Translations under genes and position numbers: made by a program
Shown here: positions 50,834-59,941 of the stretch, in pieces
Position numbering within the stretch: position 1 is the stretch's first letter
How the letters are laid out: each line of letters begins with the position of its first letter
Assembly: GCF_003049525.1 (NCBI RefSeq)
Contig: NZ_PYWL01000002.1
Coordinates: 434,001-498,000, forward strand
Direction of reading: 5' to 3'
Source of the DNA: Lysinibacillus fusiformis
GTDB lineage: Bacteria; Bacillota; Bacilli; Bacillales_A; Planococcaceae
DNA: 64,000 nt
Notes under the pieces: generated by a model
What the model was told of the DNA's origin: nothing
What the model saw: only the letters and a program-made list of their open reading frames with translations
Database searches by the model: none

Positions 50834-50998
50834 CCTCTTTTTCCCTCTCTTACCTCATAAACTTAGCTATTATTTTAGCATGTACATGCTAGCTTATGAA
50901 ATATGAATACAACCATATTTTGAAAGACAGGTGCGATTATGGTATTCTTCTTCACAAGACGTTGTATAGAAAATTTAGAAAAGTAGTGGTGGTTGAAC

Positions 50999-52591
50999 AT
51001 GGGGGTAACGGTAAAAGATTTATTGCAATTGCCATCCTTTCGCGGGGCAGAGGTTTTAACAGGTCGAGATAATCTGCATCGCACGGTCTCTTCTTTATCC
51101 GTTTTAGAAGTATCGAATGTTGATTTTTATTCGAAAATTATCAATCGTGTGCAAGAGGAATGGTATGCAGAAGAACTGGTGATTAGCTCCTTTTATTCCA
51201 TTCGAGATAGTGTGGAACAGCAATGTGAAACAATTCAGCATTTACACGATTTAGGAGAGCTGGGCCTTATCTTATATTATGTTGGTATTGTGTTGCCACA
51301 TATACCTGAGGAAGTGCTTGCCTTAGCCGAATCTCAAGGGTTTATTATCATCTGTATGCCAAAGAATGATTATTCTCTCCGTTATAATGAGGTTATTTAT
51401 GAAGTTATGGAAGCGATTGTTAGTAATCAGGGTGTCAATGACCACTTCGTTAAGGAAACATTAGAGAAGGTATCCTTATTGCCTGAGCATTTAAGAAGTG
51501 TCGAAATTACATTGAAAATGCTATCAGATCGCTTGAAAGCCAATATTCTGTTAACAAATAGTCATTTGGATATTATCAATCAAGTCATGTGGCCAAGAAA
51601 TTCATCATTAGATGTGGTCCACGCTGTGCATGAATGCTCACAATCACAAGTTTATCGTGAAACAGGTAAATTCGAGTTAAAACGAAGTGATATCTCATGT
51701 GTGATTGACTATAAAAGAGTGCATCAAAAAAATGGGGAGCCTCTCTTTTTATTCCTTATAAAGGAAAATACCGATTTACCTGCCAAGACAATTGAAAAGG
51801 TGAGTGAGGTTGTCCAAGTCGCAATTAATTTATGGGGAGACAAGCATGATGAGGTCAGCGAATATGCCTTAGTCAAAGCAATCATTAATGATGAAAGTGA
51901 AAAAATGAGAAGATTAGCCAATCTCCTCCATATTGATGTTTCTGCTATTCAAATGATGTGGTTAGTTTATATGCATGATTTAGCGGATGAAAAAAAGGTT
52001 CGAAATGAGTTAGAAGAGCAGCTGTCTAAATACTATCAAACAAGAGTCATTCAATGTATTGACCATTGTATGATTGTGCTACTCGGGAATTGCTTGTACA
52101 AACACCATGAGTTGGAAATTACTGTCGAATATAATGAAACTACCAATTATGCTGGGCAAATTGCAGAAATCGTCTATGCTCCAAAAATGAAAAACACAAA
52201 GGCTGTTCGTCAAATGTATCAGTTGGTCAATCAGGTAGGTGATAAAGCCAACACGATATACCCCATGCGAAAATTGTTTACGGCAGCCGAGGTTCGTTCC
52301 ATGAAACGAGCTATTGATATAAGTAAGCAGGGGGAAGAAATGATTGAGGAATATTTATCAGTCATTGACCCTATTTTACATGATCATGATACATTACAGA
52401 CATTGATTACCTTTTTATTGGATGCGAATGCAAGTGTGGAGCGCTGTGCGGAACTACTTTATATTCATAAAAATACGGTGAAATATCGTATCAAAAAAAT
52501 TAGTGAGCTGATTGGCACAGATGTGACCATTTACGCTGAATTTTATGATGTGTATATGGCTTGCATGCTTTTTCGATTAATTAATGATTAG
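50999..52591 (+). CDS. PucR family transcriptional regulator
   Basis: An N-terminal purine-catabolism PucR domain (VTVKDLLQLPSFRGAEVLTGRDNLHRTVSSLSVLEV) is followed by a long central region. The C-terminal PucR helix-turn-helix is TLITFLLDANASVERCAELLYIHKNTVKYRIKKISELIG. The 530-residue protein is cytoplasmic. I use the ATG at 50999; TTG six bases earlier is an alternative. It stands upstream of permease, DUF917 and hydantoinase genes and is separated from them by a terminator, so it likely activates that catabolic operon in response to its substrate. Confidence 0.9.
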   Translation: MGVTVKDLLQLPSFRGAEVLTGRDNLHRTVSSLSVLEVSNVDFYSKIINRVQEEWYAEELVISSFYSIRDSVEQQCETIQHLHDLGELGLILYYVGIVLPHIPEEVLALAESQGFIIICMPKNDYSLRYNEVIYEVMEAIVSNQGVNDHFVKETLEKVSLLPEHLRSVEITLKMLSDRLKANILLTNSHLDIINQVMWPRNSSLDVVHAVHECSQSQVYRETGKFELKRSDISCVIDYKRVHQKNGEPLFLFLIKENTDLPAKTIEKVSEVVQVAINLWGDKHDEVSEYALVKAIINDESEKMRRLANLLHIDVSAIQMMWLVYMHDLADEKKVRNELEEQLSKYYQTRVIQCIDHCMIVLLGNCLYKHHELEITVEYNETTNYAGQIAEIVYAPKMKNTKAVRQMYQLVNQVGDKANTIYPMRKLFTAAEVRSMKRAIDISKQGEEMIEEYLSVIDPILHDHDTLQTLITFLLDANASVERCAELLYIHKNTVKYRIKKISELIGTDVTIYAEFYDVYMACMLFRLIND

Positions 52592-52640
52592 AATAATCTG
52601 GAATTTTGTTATTTTGAACAAAATTTCAGATTATTTTTTT
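52592..52640 (+). terminator. Intrinsic terminator of the pucR-like gene
   Basis: AATAATCTG-AATTTTGTT pairs with AACAAAATT-CAGATTATT, an 18-pair stem with one mismatch, followed by eight T. Confidence 0.9.
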
Positions 52641-52721
52641 TATTTACGCAAAAGACTCCCTTTTATGCTTTCTTTATAATTAAAAACATTAATCCACACC
52701 CAAGAATAAGGAGGGAGTCGC

Positions 52722-53989
52722 TTGAGAAATGACAACAATGTTCAATCGTGGTATAGCTTAGGGATTATTTGGGCTGGTGCCATGATATGTATTCCTAGTT
52801 TATTGGTAGGAAATGCACTCATTACAAGTATGAGTTTATCGAAGGCATTGGCTGTAGCGTTTGTAGGCTACGCGATCGTCGTATTCATTATGATATTACA
52901 AGGAATGCAAAGTAGTGATTTAGGTAAGCCGACTGTCCATGTCGCTGGGCAAGTGTTCGGTAAAAAAGGCTCTCGTACTATTTTATCTATTATCCTAGCT
53001 ATTGCTTGCTTAGGGTGGTTTGGTATTCAGGCTAATGTTTGCGGGGTTGCCTTAGCGAATTTGCTAGCAATCTATCACTTGAATATACCAGTTCCTCTAG
53101 CTTCGTTCATAAGCGGTATGGTCATGGTTGTATCTGCTATTTATGGCATCAAAGTATTACGTACATTAAGCTATATTGCTGTCCCATTATTAGTCATTAT
53201 TTGCGTATATGGTTTAGTCCAAACGTTAACAGGGGATCAGCTGGAGTTCATACGTGCTTACCAACCACAAGGAAATATGAGTTTTATGGATGGTTTAGCA
53301 GTGACAATTGGTTCATTCGCATTAGGGGCAGTTATAGCGGGTGATTTTTTCAATTTTCCAAAAAACGTTCGGATGTTTTCAAGGCTGCTACGTTAGGTAT
53401 TATTCCTGCTGGAGTGCTAATGATTGGCGTAGGCGCTATTTTAACAATTGCTTATCAAACAAGTGACATTACCGCAGTCTTTTTGCATATTGCTACACCA
53501 TTTATCGGCGGGGTTGGCTTGATTTTAGCTACTTGGAAAACCAATTTGGTCAATGCGATTTCAGGCGGTATTGCCTTAATTAATGTATTTGACGTAGCAA
53601 AAAACAAAGAGAGAATCGCAATTTTTGTTGCTGGAACAATTGGTACGATTTTAGCAGTCATAGGGATTTTAAATTACTTCACACCGATTATGTCGATTCT
53701 ATCCGCGATGATTCCACCTGTTGCAGGAGTCATGATTGCTTCCTATTGGGTCATCCATAAAGGTCGTAAAGATAGCTGGGTTGAGGTGGAAGGCGTTAAT
53801 CGCTTAGGGGTGTTTTCTTGGCTAATTGGGGCAGTGATTGCCTGTATGCCCGTCGTATTCTCTTTATTTCCTGAATTGCCGACATTACCTAATCAACCGA
53901 TGATCGGCATTATTATTTCATTTGCTATTTATTATATTGGGTATCGTGTATCCGTACAAAAAACTGTCATATTGGAGGAACATAGATGA
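52722..53989 (+). pseudogene. NCS1/CodB-type permease interrupted by a frameshift
   Basis: Residues to about 218 (up to GAVIAGDFFNF) read in one frame. The protein then continues in the -1-deleted frame as KKRSDVFKAATLGIIPAGVLMIGVGAILTI to the stop at 53989, giving about 422 residues in total, the size of a cytosine permease. The break lies in the homopolymer-rich tract at 53345-53365 (T6-CAA-T4-CC-A6). One extra T in the TTTT run would restore GDFFNFSKKRSDVF. Eleven to twelve helices are visible overall. It should import a pyrimidine, purine or hydantoin for the genes downstream. Recent inactivation or sequencing error are the explanations. Confidence 0.85.
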
Positions 53990-55089
53990 GATATTTAGAT
54001 CAAGCGGCTATTGAACATATAGCTATAGGTGCAGCATTTTTAGGAACAGGTGGTGGCGGAGATCCGTATATCGGGAAATTAATGGCACTTTCTGCTATTG
54101 AAAAAAATGGCCCTGTTCGGTTGTATTCCGTGGATGAAATTGAGGATGAGGATTTTTTCATTCCCGCAGCTATGATGGGAGCACCATCGGTTTTAGTTGA
54201 AAAATTTCCTCGTGGCGACGAGTTCGTAAAAGTTTTCCAAAAGCTTGCGCAATATTTAGGGAAGGATAAAATTGCTGGTACATACCCGATGGAAGCGGGT
54301 GGGGTCAATTCGATGATTCCGATTGTGGTGGCTGCTCAGCTAGGTTTACCTTTAATTGATTGCGATGGTATGGGGCGCGCATTCCCAGAGTTGCAAATGG
54401 TGACGTTTAATCTAGATGGTATTTCGGCAACCCCTATGGCCATCACAGATGAAAAGGGTAATATCGGCATTTTTGAAACGATTGATAATAAATGGACAGA
54501 GCGTATCGCCCGCTCGGCAACTGTTGAGATGGGAGCGAGCTCTTTAGTGAGCTTGTATCCAACAACTGGAGCTCAAATTAAAAAAAGTGGTGTGCATCAT
54601 ATTGTGACACTTTCTGAAAAAATCGGTGAAATTATTGCTTCTAAAGATCAAGAGGTAAACGATAAGCTAGCAAGACTTTTAAAGCTTATTGCAGGGTACG
54701 AGCTATTTCAAGGGAAAATTGTTGATGTGATTCGTGAAACGAAGGGCGGCTTTAACTTAGGGAAAATGCTTCTTGAAGGAATTGATGGCTATAAAGAGGA
54801 TCAAATGAAGGTGCATTTCCAAAATGAAAACTTACTGGCAGAGAAGAACGATCAAGTTGTGGCGATGACACCTGACCTGATTTGTTTAGTCGATTATGAA
54901 ACACTATTGCCTGTGACGACAGAAAGTTTAAAATACGGTAAACGTGTGCGTGTCATTGGTTTACCATCACATGAAAAATGGCGCACAGCAAAAGGGATAG
55001 AAACAGCAGGACCAAAATACTTTGGCTATGATTATGATTTCGTGCCAATTGAAGAATTGGTGAAAAAGGGGGTAGCTGAACATGTATAA
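53986..55089 (+). CDS. DUF917 family protein
   Basis: The 367-residue protein has the DUF917 signature GAAFLGTGGGGDPYIGKL at the N-terminus. Further family segments are MMGAPSVLVEKFPRG, GTYPMEAGGVNSMIPIVVAAQLGLPLIDCDGMGRAFPELQM and ATPMAITDEKGN. This family is regularly encoded beside hydantoinase/oxoprolinase subunits and includes the S-methylthiohydantoin desulfurase-type domain. Its exact reaction here is unknown. It overlaps the permease stop by four bases and the next gene by eight. The N-terminal glycine-rich loop may bind a nucleotide or substrate. Confidence 0.88.
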   Translation: MRYLDQAAIEHIAIGAAFLGTGGGGDPYIGKLMALSAIEKNGPVRLYSVDEIEDEDFFIPAAMMGAPSVLVEKFPRGDEFVKVFQKLAQYLGKDKIAGTYPMEAGGVNSMIPIVVAAQLGLPLIDCDGMGRAFPELQMVTFNLDGISATPMAITDEKGNIGIFETIDNKWTERIARSATVEMGASSLVSLYPTTGAQIKKSGVHHIVTLSEKIGEIIASKDQEVNDKLARLLKLIAGYELFQGKIVDVIRETKGGFNLGKMLLEGIDGYKEDQMKVHFQNENLLAEKNDQVVAMTPDLICLVDYETLLPVTTESLKYGKRVRVIGLPSHEKWRTAKGIETAGPKYFGYDYDFVPIEELVKKGVAEHV

Positions 55090-56632
55090 AATCGGAATTG
55101 ACGTAGGCGGAACAAATACAGATGCCATACTTTTAGATCATAATAGTCAGCTTGTTTATAGTGTGAAGTCACCGACAAGTTTAGATATTAAAACAGGTAT
55201 CGAACAATCGTTACAGCAATTATTACAGGGTGCAAACATTGATAAAACGAAAATTACACATGCCATGCTAGGGACTACTCAATGTACAAATGCCATCGTT
55301 GAACGTAAGAAGCTAGCAAGGGTTGGTGTGATTCGACTGGGTTATCCAGCTACAGCATCGGTGCTACCTTATACAGCTTGGCCATCCGATATGATTGAAA
55401 AATTATCAGGAAATTATGCGATCGCACATGGAGGCTATGAATACGATGGCCAGTTATTGAGTGTGCTTGATCAGGAAGAGATTACAAAGCTCTTAGAAGA
55501 ATGGCGTGACCAAGTAGAATCAATTGCCATTGTAGGTGTCTTTTCATCTATTAAAAATGATCAAGAATTGCAGGTTCGTAATTGGATTCAAGCGATCTAT
55601 GGTGAAGATTTCCCGGTTTCTTGCTCATCGTTAATTGGCTCTGTAGGCTTAATTGAGCGTGAAAATGCAACGATTCTAAACGCAGCTCTATGCAAGGTCA
55701 TTGAGGCGACAACACAGGGTTTTATTCAAGCCCTTCAAGCGGAAGGCATTTTTAATGTAGAAGTGTACCTCTGTCAAAATGACGGTACATTAATGTCCAT
55801 CGACTATGCGAAGCAATTTCCAATCTTGACGATAGCTTGTGGGCCTACAAATAGTATTCGAGGTGCTTCGTATTTATCACAAATTCAAAATACAATGGTA
55901 TTAGATGTAGGCGGTACGACTTCGGATATTGGTGTGTTACAAGATGGATTCCCCCGAGAATCTTCAGTAGCGGTGGAAGTAGGGGATATCCGCACTAACT
56001 TTAGAATGCCTGACATTATTTCAGTCGGACTAGGTGGTGGTAGTATTGTTCGAGTGAAGGATAATAAAATTACCGTTGGACCAGATAGTGTTGGCTATAA
56101 AATTAGTGAAGAGGCATTAGTATTTGGTGGGTCGACGATGACAACAACAGATATTGCCGTCCGTTTAGGTCTTGCAGAAGTAGGAGATCCAAATTTAGTG
56201 GCACATATTGATGAAGCATTTGCTAAAGCCGTTCAAGAAGAAATTTCCTCGTTACTAGAACAGGCCATTGATAAAATGAAAACATCGTCAGAGGATGTAT
56301 CGCTTGTTTTAGTGGGCGGGGGTAGTATTATTGTGCCAGAAAAAATTCAAGGTGTTTCAACGATTGCCAAATCGGAATATGGTGGTGTAGCAAATGCCAT
56401 TGGAGCATCCATTGCACAAATTAGTGGACAATACGAGCAAATTTATATTTATTCCAAAGAACCTCGAGAGGAATCTCTAAAGGATGCACAACATAAAGCA
56501 GTGAAACAAGCTGTATTAGCAGGTGCCCTTGCGGATACCATTGAATTGGTTGAAGTGGAAGAAACGCCATTAGCCTATCATCCAGAAAACGCAACAAGAT
56601 TAAAAGTAAAAGTAGTAGGGAAAATGGTTTAG
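55082..56632 (+). CDS. Hydantoinase/oxoprolinase (HyuA-type) subunit
   Basis: The ASKHA-type fold starts with KIGIDVGGTNTDAILLD, the phosphate-1 motif of ATP-dependent hydantoinases and oxoprolinases. It continues with HAMLGTTQCTNAIVERKKLARVGVIRLGYPAT, CGPTNSIRGASYLS and VLDVGGTTSDIGVLQDGFP, the second phosphate motif. The length of 516 residues fits the HyuA_N plus HyuA architecture without a HyuB partner. With DUF917 it probably forms an ATP-dependent ring-opening or ring-modifying enzyme for a hydantoin, pyrimidine or related compound imported by the neighbouring permease. A terminator follows. Confidence 0.9.
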   Translation: MYKIGIDVGGTNTDAILLDHNSQLVYSVKSPTSLDIKTGIEQSLQQLLQGANIDKTKITHAMLGTTQCTNAIVERKKLARVGVIRLGYPATASVLPYTAWPSDMIEKLSGNYAIAHGGYEYDGQLLSVLDQEEITKLLEEWRDQVESIAIVGVFSSIKNDQELQVRNWIQAIYGEDFPVSCSSLIGSVGLIERENATILNAALCKVIEATTQGFIQALQAEGIFNVEVYLCQNDGTLMSIDYAKQFPILTIACGPTNSIRGASYLSQIQNTMVLDVGGTTSDIGVLQDGFPRESSVAVEVGDIRTNFRMPDIISVGLGGGSIVRVKDNKITVGPDSVGYKISEEALVFGGSTMTTTDIAVRLGLAEVGDPNLVAHIDEAFAKAVQEEISSLLEQAIDKMKTSSEDVSLVLVGGGSIIVPEKIQGVSTIAKSEYGGVANAIGASIAQISGQYEQIYIYSKEPREESLKDAQHKAVKQAVLAGALADTIELVEVEETPLAYHPENATRLKVKVVGKMV

Positions 56633-56633
56633 T

Positions 56634-56666
56634 GAAGAAGAGTCCTAAAGAGGGCTCTTCTTTTTT
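56634..56666 (+). terminator. Intrinsic terminator of the hydantoinase operon
   Basis: GAAGAAGAGTCC pairs with GGGCTCTTC across a short loop, followed by six T. Confidence 0.85.
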
Positions 56667-56691
56667 AATGCATTAAGAGGTCTGAGTTGGA

Positions 56692-56904
56692 CTAATCTTG
56701 TCGTTTATGTTTTTCATTAATAATTTTCTTGTTAAGAATGCTTACTTTGTCAACCATTAGCAACCTCATATCTTCTACAATATATTGAGCTAACTCTTCG
56801 TCAGATATGTCATCTCCTTCAATATCAAGGCGGAATTTTTGTCCTTGAATGCCCCCTCCATTTGTGAACTCAATGTCAAAATCAAATAGCACCCTTTTTT
56901 CCAT
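56692..56904 (-). CDS. Small conserved-looking acidic protein of unknown function
   Basis: This 70-residue protein starts MEKRVLFDFDIEFTNGGG and continues with FRLDIEGDDISDEELAQYIVEDMRLLMVDKVSILNKKII. It is one or two beta strands followed by an acidic helix. A related short family is, to my memory, common in Bacillaceae, sometimes mislabelled as cyclase. No signal or membrane segment is present. The ATG is preceded by GAAAAGGTG. It is a single gene between the hydantoinase operon and the GntR/ABC operon. Confidence 0.72.
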   Translation of the reverse strand: MEKRVLFDFDIEFTNGGGIQGQKFRLDIEGDDISDEELAQYIVEDMRLLMVDKVSILNKKIINEKHKRQD

Positions 56905-57050
56905 TCCACTATCACCTTTTCTTCGTCTTTGTGTGCTCTCAATGTATTGTGATTTTACTAAATTGATGCGTGAAGTCCCTATGCTATACAGGTTAAAGGT
57001 TTCATTCTAATCAAATGAGGCTCTATCTTCCTTTTTCTTGTATTTGGCAC

Positions 57051-57097
57051 TTGAAAATCAAGAAGTCATAGTGTAATATCTGACTAGTACACTATGA
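57051..57097 (+). promoter_or_regulatory. Promoter with YtrA-type GntR operator
   Basis: TTGAAA (-35) and TAATAT (-10) are separated by 17 bases. The perfect inverted repeat TCATAGTGTA / TACACTATGA (57066-57075, 57088-57097) covers the -10 and start site. AGTGTA-N12-TACACT closely resembles the known YtrA operator. The GntR protein of this operon is the probable binder. Confidence 0.82.
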
Positions 57098-57112
57098 CAC
57101 GAGGTGCTGAGC

Positions 57113-57892
57113 ATGAAAAGTTTTGTAGGACTTTTAAAAAAAGAATGGGTACTTTATCGCTCATGGTTTTTGATGGGAATATTTTCGGGCATTATGCTTT
57201 CCTGGATCGTTCCCTATGTATTGCATCAATTTGTTGATCTCTTTGCTCAAGAAAATCAGCTTGCATTTGCCTTTACACTTCTCGTCCTTTTTATAGGTGG
57301 ATTTTATTCCGTCTTACAATTTTTAGCGAGTATGCGTTTGGATATTAAAGCTAAGGAAAGTTGGCTCCATTCCACTAGTTCCATCACAAAGCTTATTGGA
57401 GCAAAGATAACCTGTTCACTAATAGGGTATGCGCTTTTTAATACGCTCTTTGTGAGTTTTGCCCTCTTTCATCTAAAAGAAGAGTTTATTGCAAATATTG
57501 GACAAATCATTTTTGTTTTAGTAATAATCGTTATTGGATTAACTATTTTCCAATTTATGCTATTTGTTTTACTGTTGTTCTTTTTAGCTTTTTACTTGCA
57601 ATTGAAGCATGTAATTGGGCGTTTTTCCATTGTGTTGACGATGGTGGCTTTTGGCTTAACAACATCTGCTTGGGTACGAATAACGGAGAGTCCGTTTTAT
57701 GAAACGGTTTTCCAACGTGGCGCCATTTCGTTAAGCAAATTAGAACCATTTCTACCCAAAGTAAGAGCGGCGACAACGATGGAATGGAGGCTAGGCTCTA
57801 TTTATGTTGTGGAAGAAGTTGCTTCTATATTACTCATCGTGCTGCTCTTTTTAGCGGCATCCAAGTGGCTTGAAAAGGTGGTATTACGATGA
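57113..57892 (+). CDS. ABC transporter membrane protein (YtrC/D-like)
   Basis: The 259-residue protein has about six hydrophobic segments. It begins SFVGLLKKEWVLYRSWFLMGIFSGIML, the usual cytoplasmic lead-in of ABC-2-type permeases. It lacks any enzyme motif. The ATG at 57113 follows GAGGTG; an upstream in-frame GTG overlaps that site. Its stop overlaps the GntR gene by four bases and the ATPase follows, so it is probably the channel of this small ABC system, which may respond to cell-wall-active peptides as Ytr does. Confidence 0.75.
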   Translation: MKSFVGLLKKEWVLYRSWFLMGIFSGIMLSWIVPYVLHQFVDLFAQENQLAFAFTLLVLFIGGFYSVLQFLASMRLDIKAKESWLHSTSSITKLIGAKITCSLIGYALFNTLFVSFALFHLKEEFIANIGQIIFVLVIIVIGLTIFQFMLFVLLLFFLAFYLQLKHVIGRFSIVLTMVAFGLTTSAWVRITESPFYETVFQRGAISLSKLEPFLPKVRAATTMEWRLGSIYVVEEVASILLIVLLFLAASKWLEKVVLR

Positions 57893-58245
57893 CGATGGAT
57901 TTTTCACGTGATAAACCGATTTATAGTCAGCTTGTCGATCGGATATGCGGGGACATTTTGAAGGGGCACATATTGCTCGGGGATCGACTGCCCTCTGTTC
58001 GAGAATATGCAGTCGAAACGGGTGTCAATGTTAACACGGTGCAACGAGTCTATAAGGAGTTAGAGGCAATGAATATAACGGAAACCAAACGAGGACAGGG
58101 CACATTTATTACGACCAATGAGGAACGCATTGAAGTGTTACGGGATGATATGAAAAATAAGTTAGCCGAAAGTTTTTTAACATCCATCGAGGCATTGGGA
58201 TTTTCTAAAGAAGAAATGCTCATTGTTTTAAAAAATAAAGCGTGA
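57889..58245 (+). CDS. GntR family regulator, YtrA subfamily
   Basis: The 118-residue protein is a GntR winged helix (DKPIYSQLVDRICGDILKGHILLGDRLPSVREYAVETGVNVNTVQRVYKELEAMNITETKRGQGTFI) with only a short helical tail for dimerisation. That is the hallmark of the YtrA subfamily. Such regulators sit in operons with ABC transporters and repress them by binding AGTGTA...TACACT. That palindrome is found at the promoter. ATG codons at 57889 and 57895 are both possible starts. Confidence 0.92.
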   Translation: MTMDFSRDKPIYSQLVDRICGDILKGHILLGDRLPSVREYAVETGVNVNTVQRVYKELEAMNITETKRGQGTFITTNEERIEVLRDDMKNKLAESFLTSIEALGFSKEEMLIVLKNKA

Positions 58246-58254
58246 GGTGAAGGA

Positions 58255-58977
58255 ATGTTACAGCTATCGAATGTCTCTTTTCAGTATAAGAATAAGCCCA
58301 TTTTACAGGATATATCCTTTTCCTTTCCTATTGGACAGATAATTGGGCTAGTTGGGGAAAATGGTAGTGGTAAATCTACACTTCTCAAAGTTTTAGCGGG
58401 CTTACTACGATCTTCAACTGGTGAAGTAGTATTGAATGGTCAACCCATTTCCCGACGGAGTGCGGACCAAATTGCTTACTTACCAGATACAGATTTGTTT
58501 TTTGATTATTATACGGGTGAACAGCTTTTTCAGCACTACGCCTCTCAATTTGAAGACTTTTCCTATGACAAGGCTTGTATCGTAGCAGAATTTTTACAGG
58601 TGGATAAAAATACGAAGCTACGTCAATTATCAAAAGGGAATCGTGGTCGTATGAAAATGGCTGCTACACTGGGCCGAGAAGTTCCTTATTATTTAATGGA
58701 TGAGCCATTTGCTGGGCTAGATCCTATTGTGCGAGAGCAGCTCATTAAAGGTTTAATTCAATTTACGGACATTGAAAATCAAACCATTTTGCTGTCTACA
58801 CATGAATTATATGAGGTTGAACCTATTTTAGATCAAATAATTTTATTAAAAGCGGGCTCTATCACAGCTTATGAAGATGTAGAGACATTACGTGATGTGA
58901 CCAATAAAGATGCGGTTGAGTGGATGAAAGGTTTTTATCGTCCTTCTACTAATGACACAGACCGCAATAGCTTTTAA
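58255..58977 (+). CDS. ABC transporter ATPase (YtrB/E-like)
   Basis: Walker A GENGSGKSTLL is at residue 34. The region before Walker B reads QLSKGNRGRMKMAATLGRE, a variant of the ABC signature (LSKG instead of LSGG) seen in YtrB- and CcmA-like exporters. Walker B YLMDEPFAGLDP and H-loop LSTHELYEV follow. The protein of 240 residues pairs with the membrane protein two genes upstream. AGGTGAAGG precedes the ATG. Likely an exporter under control of the GntR protein. Confidence 0.92.
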   Translation: MLQLSNVSFQYKNKPILQDISFSFPIGQIIGLVGENGSGKSTLLKVLAGLLRSSTGEVVLNGQPISRRSADQIAYLPDTDLFFDYYTGEQLFQHYASQFEDFSYDKACIVAEFLQVDKNTKLRQLSKGNRGRMKMAATLGREVPYYLMDEPFAGLDPIVREQLIKGLIQFTDIENQTILLSTHELYEVEPILDQIILLKAGSITAYEDVETLRDVTNKDAVEWMKGFYRPSTNDTDRNSF

Positions 58978-59020
58978 CGATAAAGGCTTAGCCGTAACAA
59001 AAAAGAAAGGGTGAATAAAT

Positions 59021-59941
59021 ATGACAGAACCAATTGTTCAATTGCAAAATCTATCGAAGACCATTCGTGGAAAGAAATTAATACAACAATTAAACATTGA
59101 TTTATATCCAGGACAAATTACAGGTTTTTTAGGACCCAATGGAGCAGGGAAAACAACGACAATTCGTATGATGACAGGTCTCATGCATCCAACAGAGGGC
59201 AAGGTAATCATTGATGGGCTTTCTCTACAGGAGCATTATGAGGAAGCGATTAGCAAGGTCGGTGTGATTGTCGAAAATCCAGAAATGTATAAATTTATGT
59301 CGGGCTATAAAAATTTATTGCATTTTGCACGGATGCATAAAAATGTTACAAAAGAACGAATCATGGAAGTCGTTAAACAGGTGGGTCTAGAAAATCGTAT
59401 CCATGAGAAGGTTGCAACGTATTCTCTTGGTATGCGTCAACGACTAGGGCTTGCTCAGGCGCTATTACATCGACCAAAATTTCTAATATTAGATGAACCA
59501 ACGAATGGTTTAGACCCTGCTGGTATTCGGGAATTCCGTATGTACCTTCGCAAAATTGCGGCAGAAGATAATGTTTCTGTTTTTGTATCCAGTCACTTAT
59601 TATCTGAAATTGAATTAATGTGTGATCGAGTAGCCGTAATACAAAATGGGAAACTGATAGACATTCGTGAAATTCACAATGAAAGTACGTCGTTCTACTA
59701 TGTGGAAGCACAGCCACAAGAGCAGGTTTCTGCCCATCTGGCACAACATGATTACAAGTTTGAGGCAGTGAATCAAGGCTATGTAATTGAATTGAAGAAA
59801 GAAGATGTTCCTGCATTGACGTTAGGGCTTGTGCAAGCAGGTATGCAGCTATTTGCCGTACAGCCACATCAGAAAACATTAGAGGATCAATTCTTAGAAA
59901 TGACTGGAGGCGGACAAATTGCTGAAGCTAATTCAAAATGA
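59021..59941 (+). CDS. ABC-2 exporter ATPase (BcrA-like)
   Basis: The ATPase shows Walker A GPNGAGKTTTIRMMTGL, signature YSLGMRQRLGLAQALL, Walker B FLILDEPTNGLDPAGIREFR and H-loop SSHLLSEIELMCD. The roughly 85-residue C-terminal extension is typical of BcrA/CcmA-type ATPases involved in lantibiotic or bacitracin resistance and in general ABC-2 export. AGAAAGGGTG precedes the ATG. It overlaps its permease gene by 23 bases. It lies 43 bases after the Ytr-like ATPase and could share its transcript. Confidence 0.93.
   Translation: MTEPIVQLQNLSKTIRGKKLIQQLNIDLYPGQITGFLGPNGAGKTTTIRMMTGLMHPTEGKVIIDGLSLQEHYEEAISKVGVIVENPEMYKFMSGYKNLLHFARMHKNVTKERIMEVVKQVGLENRIHEKVATYSLGMRQRLGLAQALLHRPKFLILDEPTNGLDPAGIREFRMYLRKIAAEDNVSVFVSSHLLSEIELMCDRVAVIQNGKLIDIREIHNESTSFYYVEAQPQEQVSAHLAQHDYKFEAVNQGYVIELKKEDVPALTLGLVQAGMQLFAVQPHQKTLEDQFLEMTGGGQIAEANSK

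Noticed and set aside
59373-59879. 168-codon minus-strand ORF inside the BcrA-like ATPase gene
   Set aside because: It is antisense to a well-supported ATPase and has no domain or ribosome binding site.
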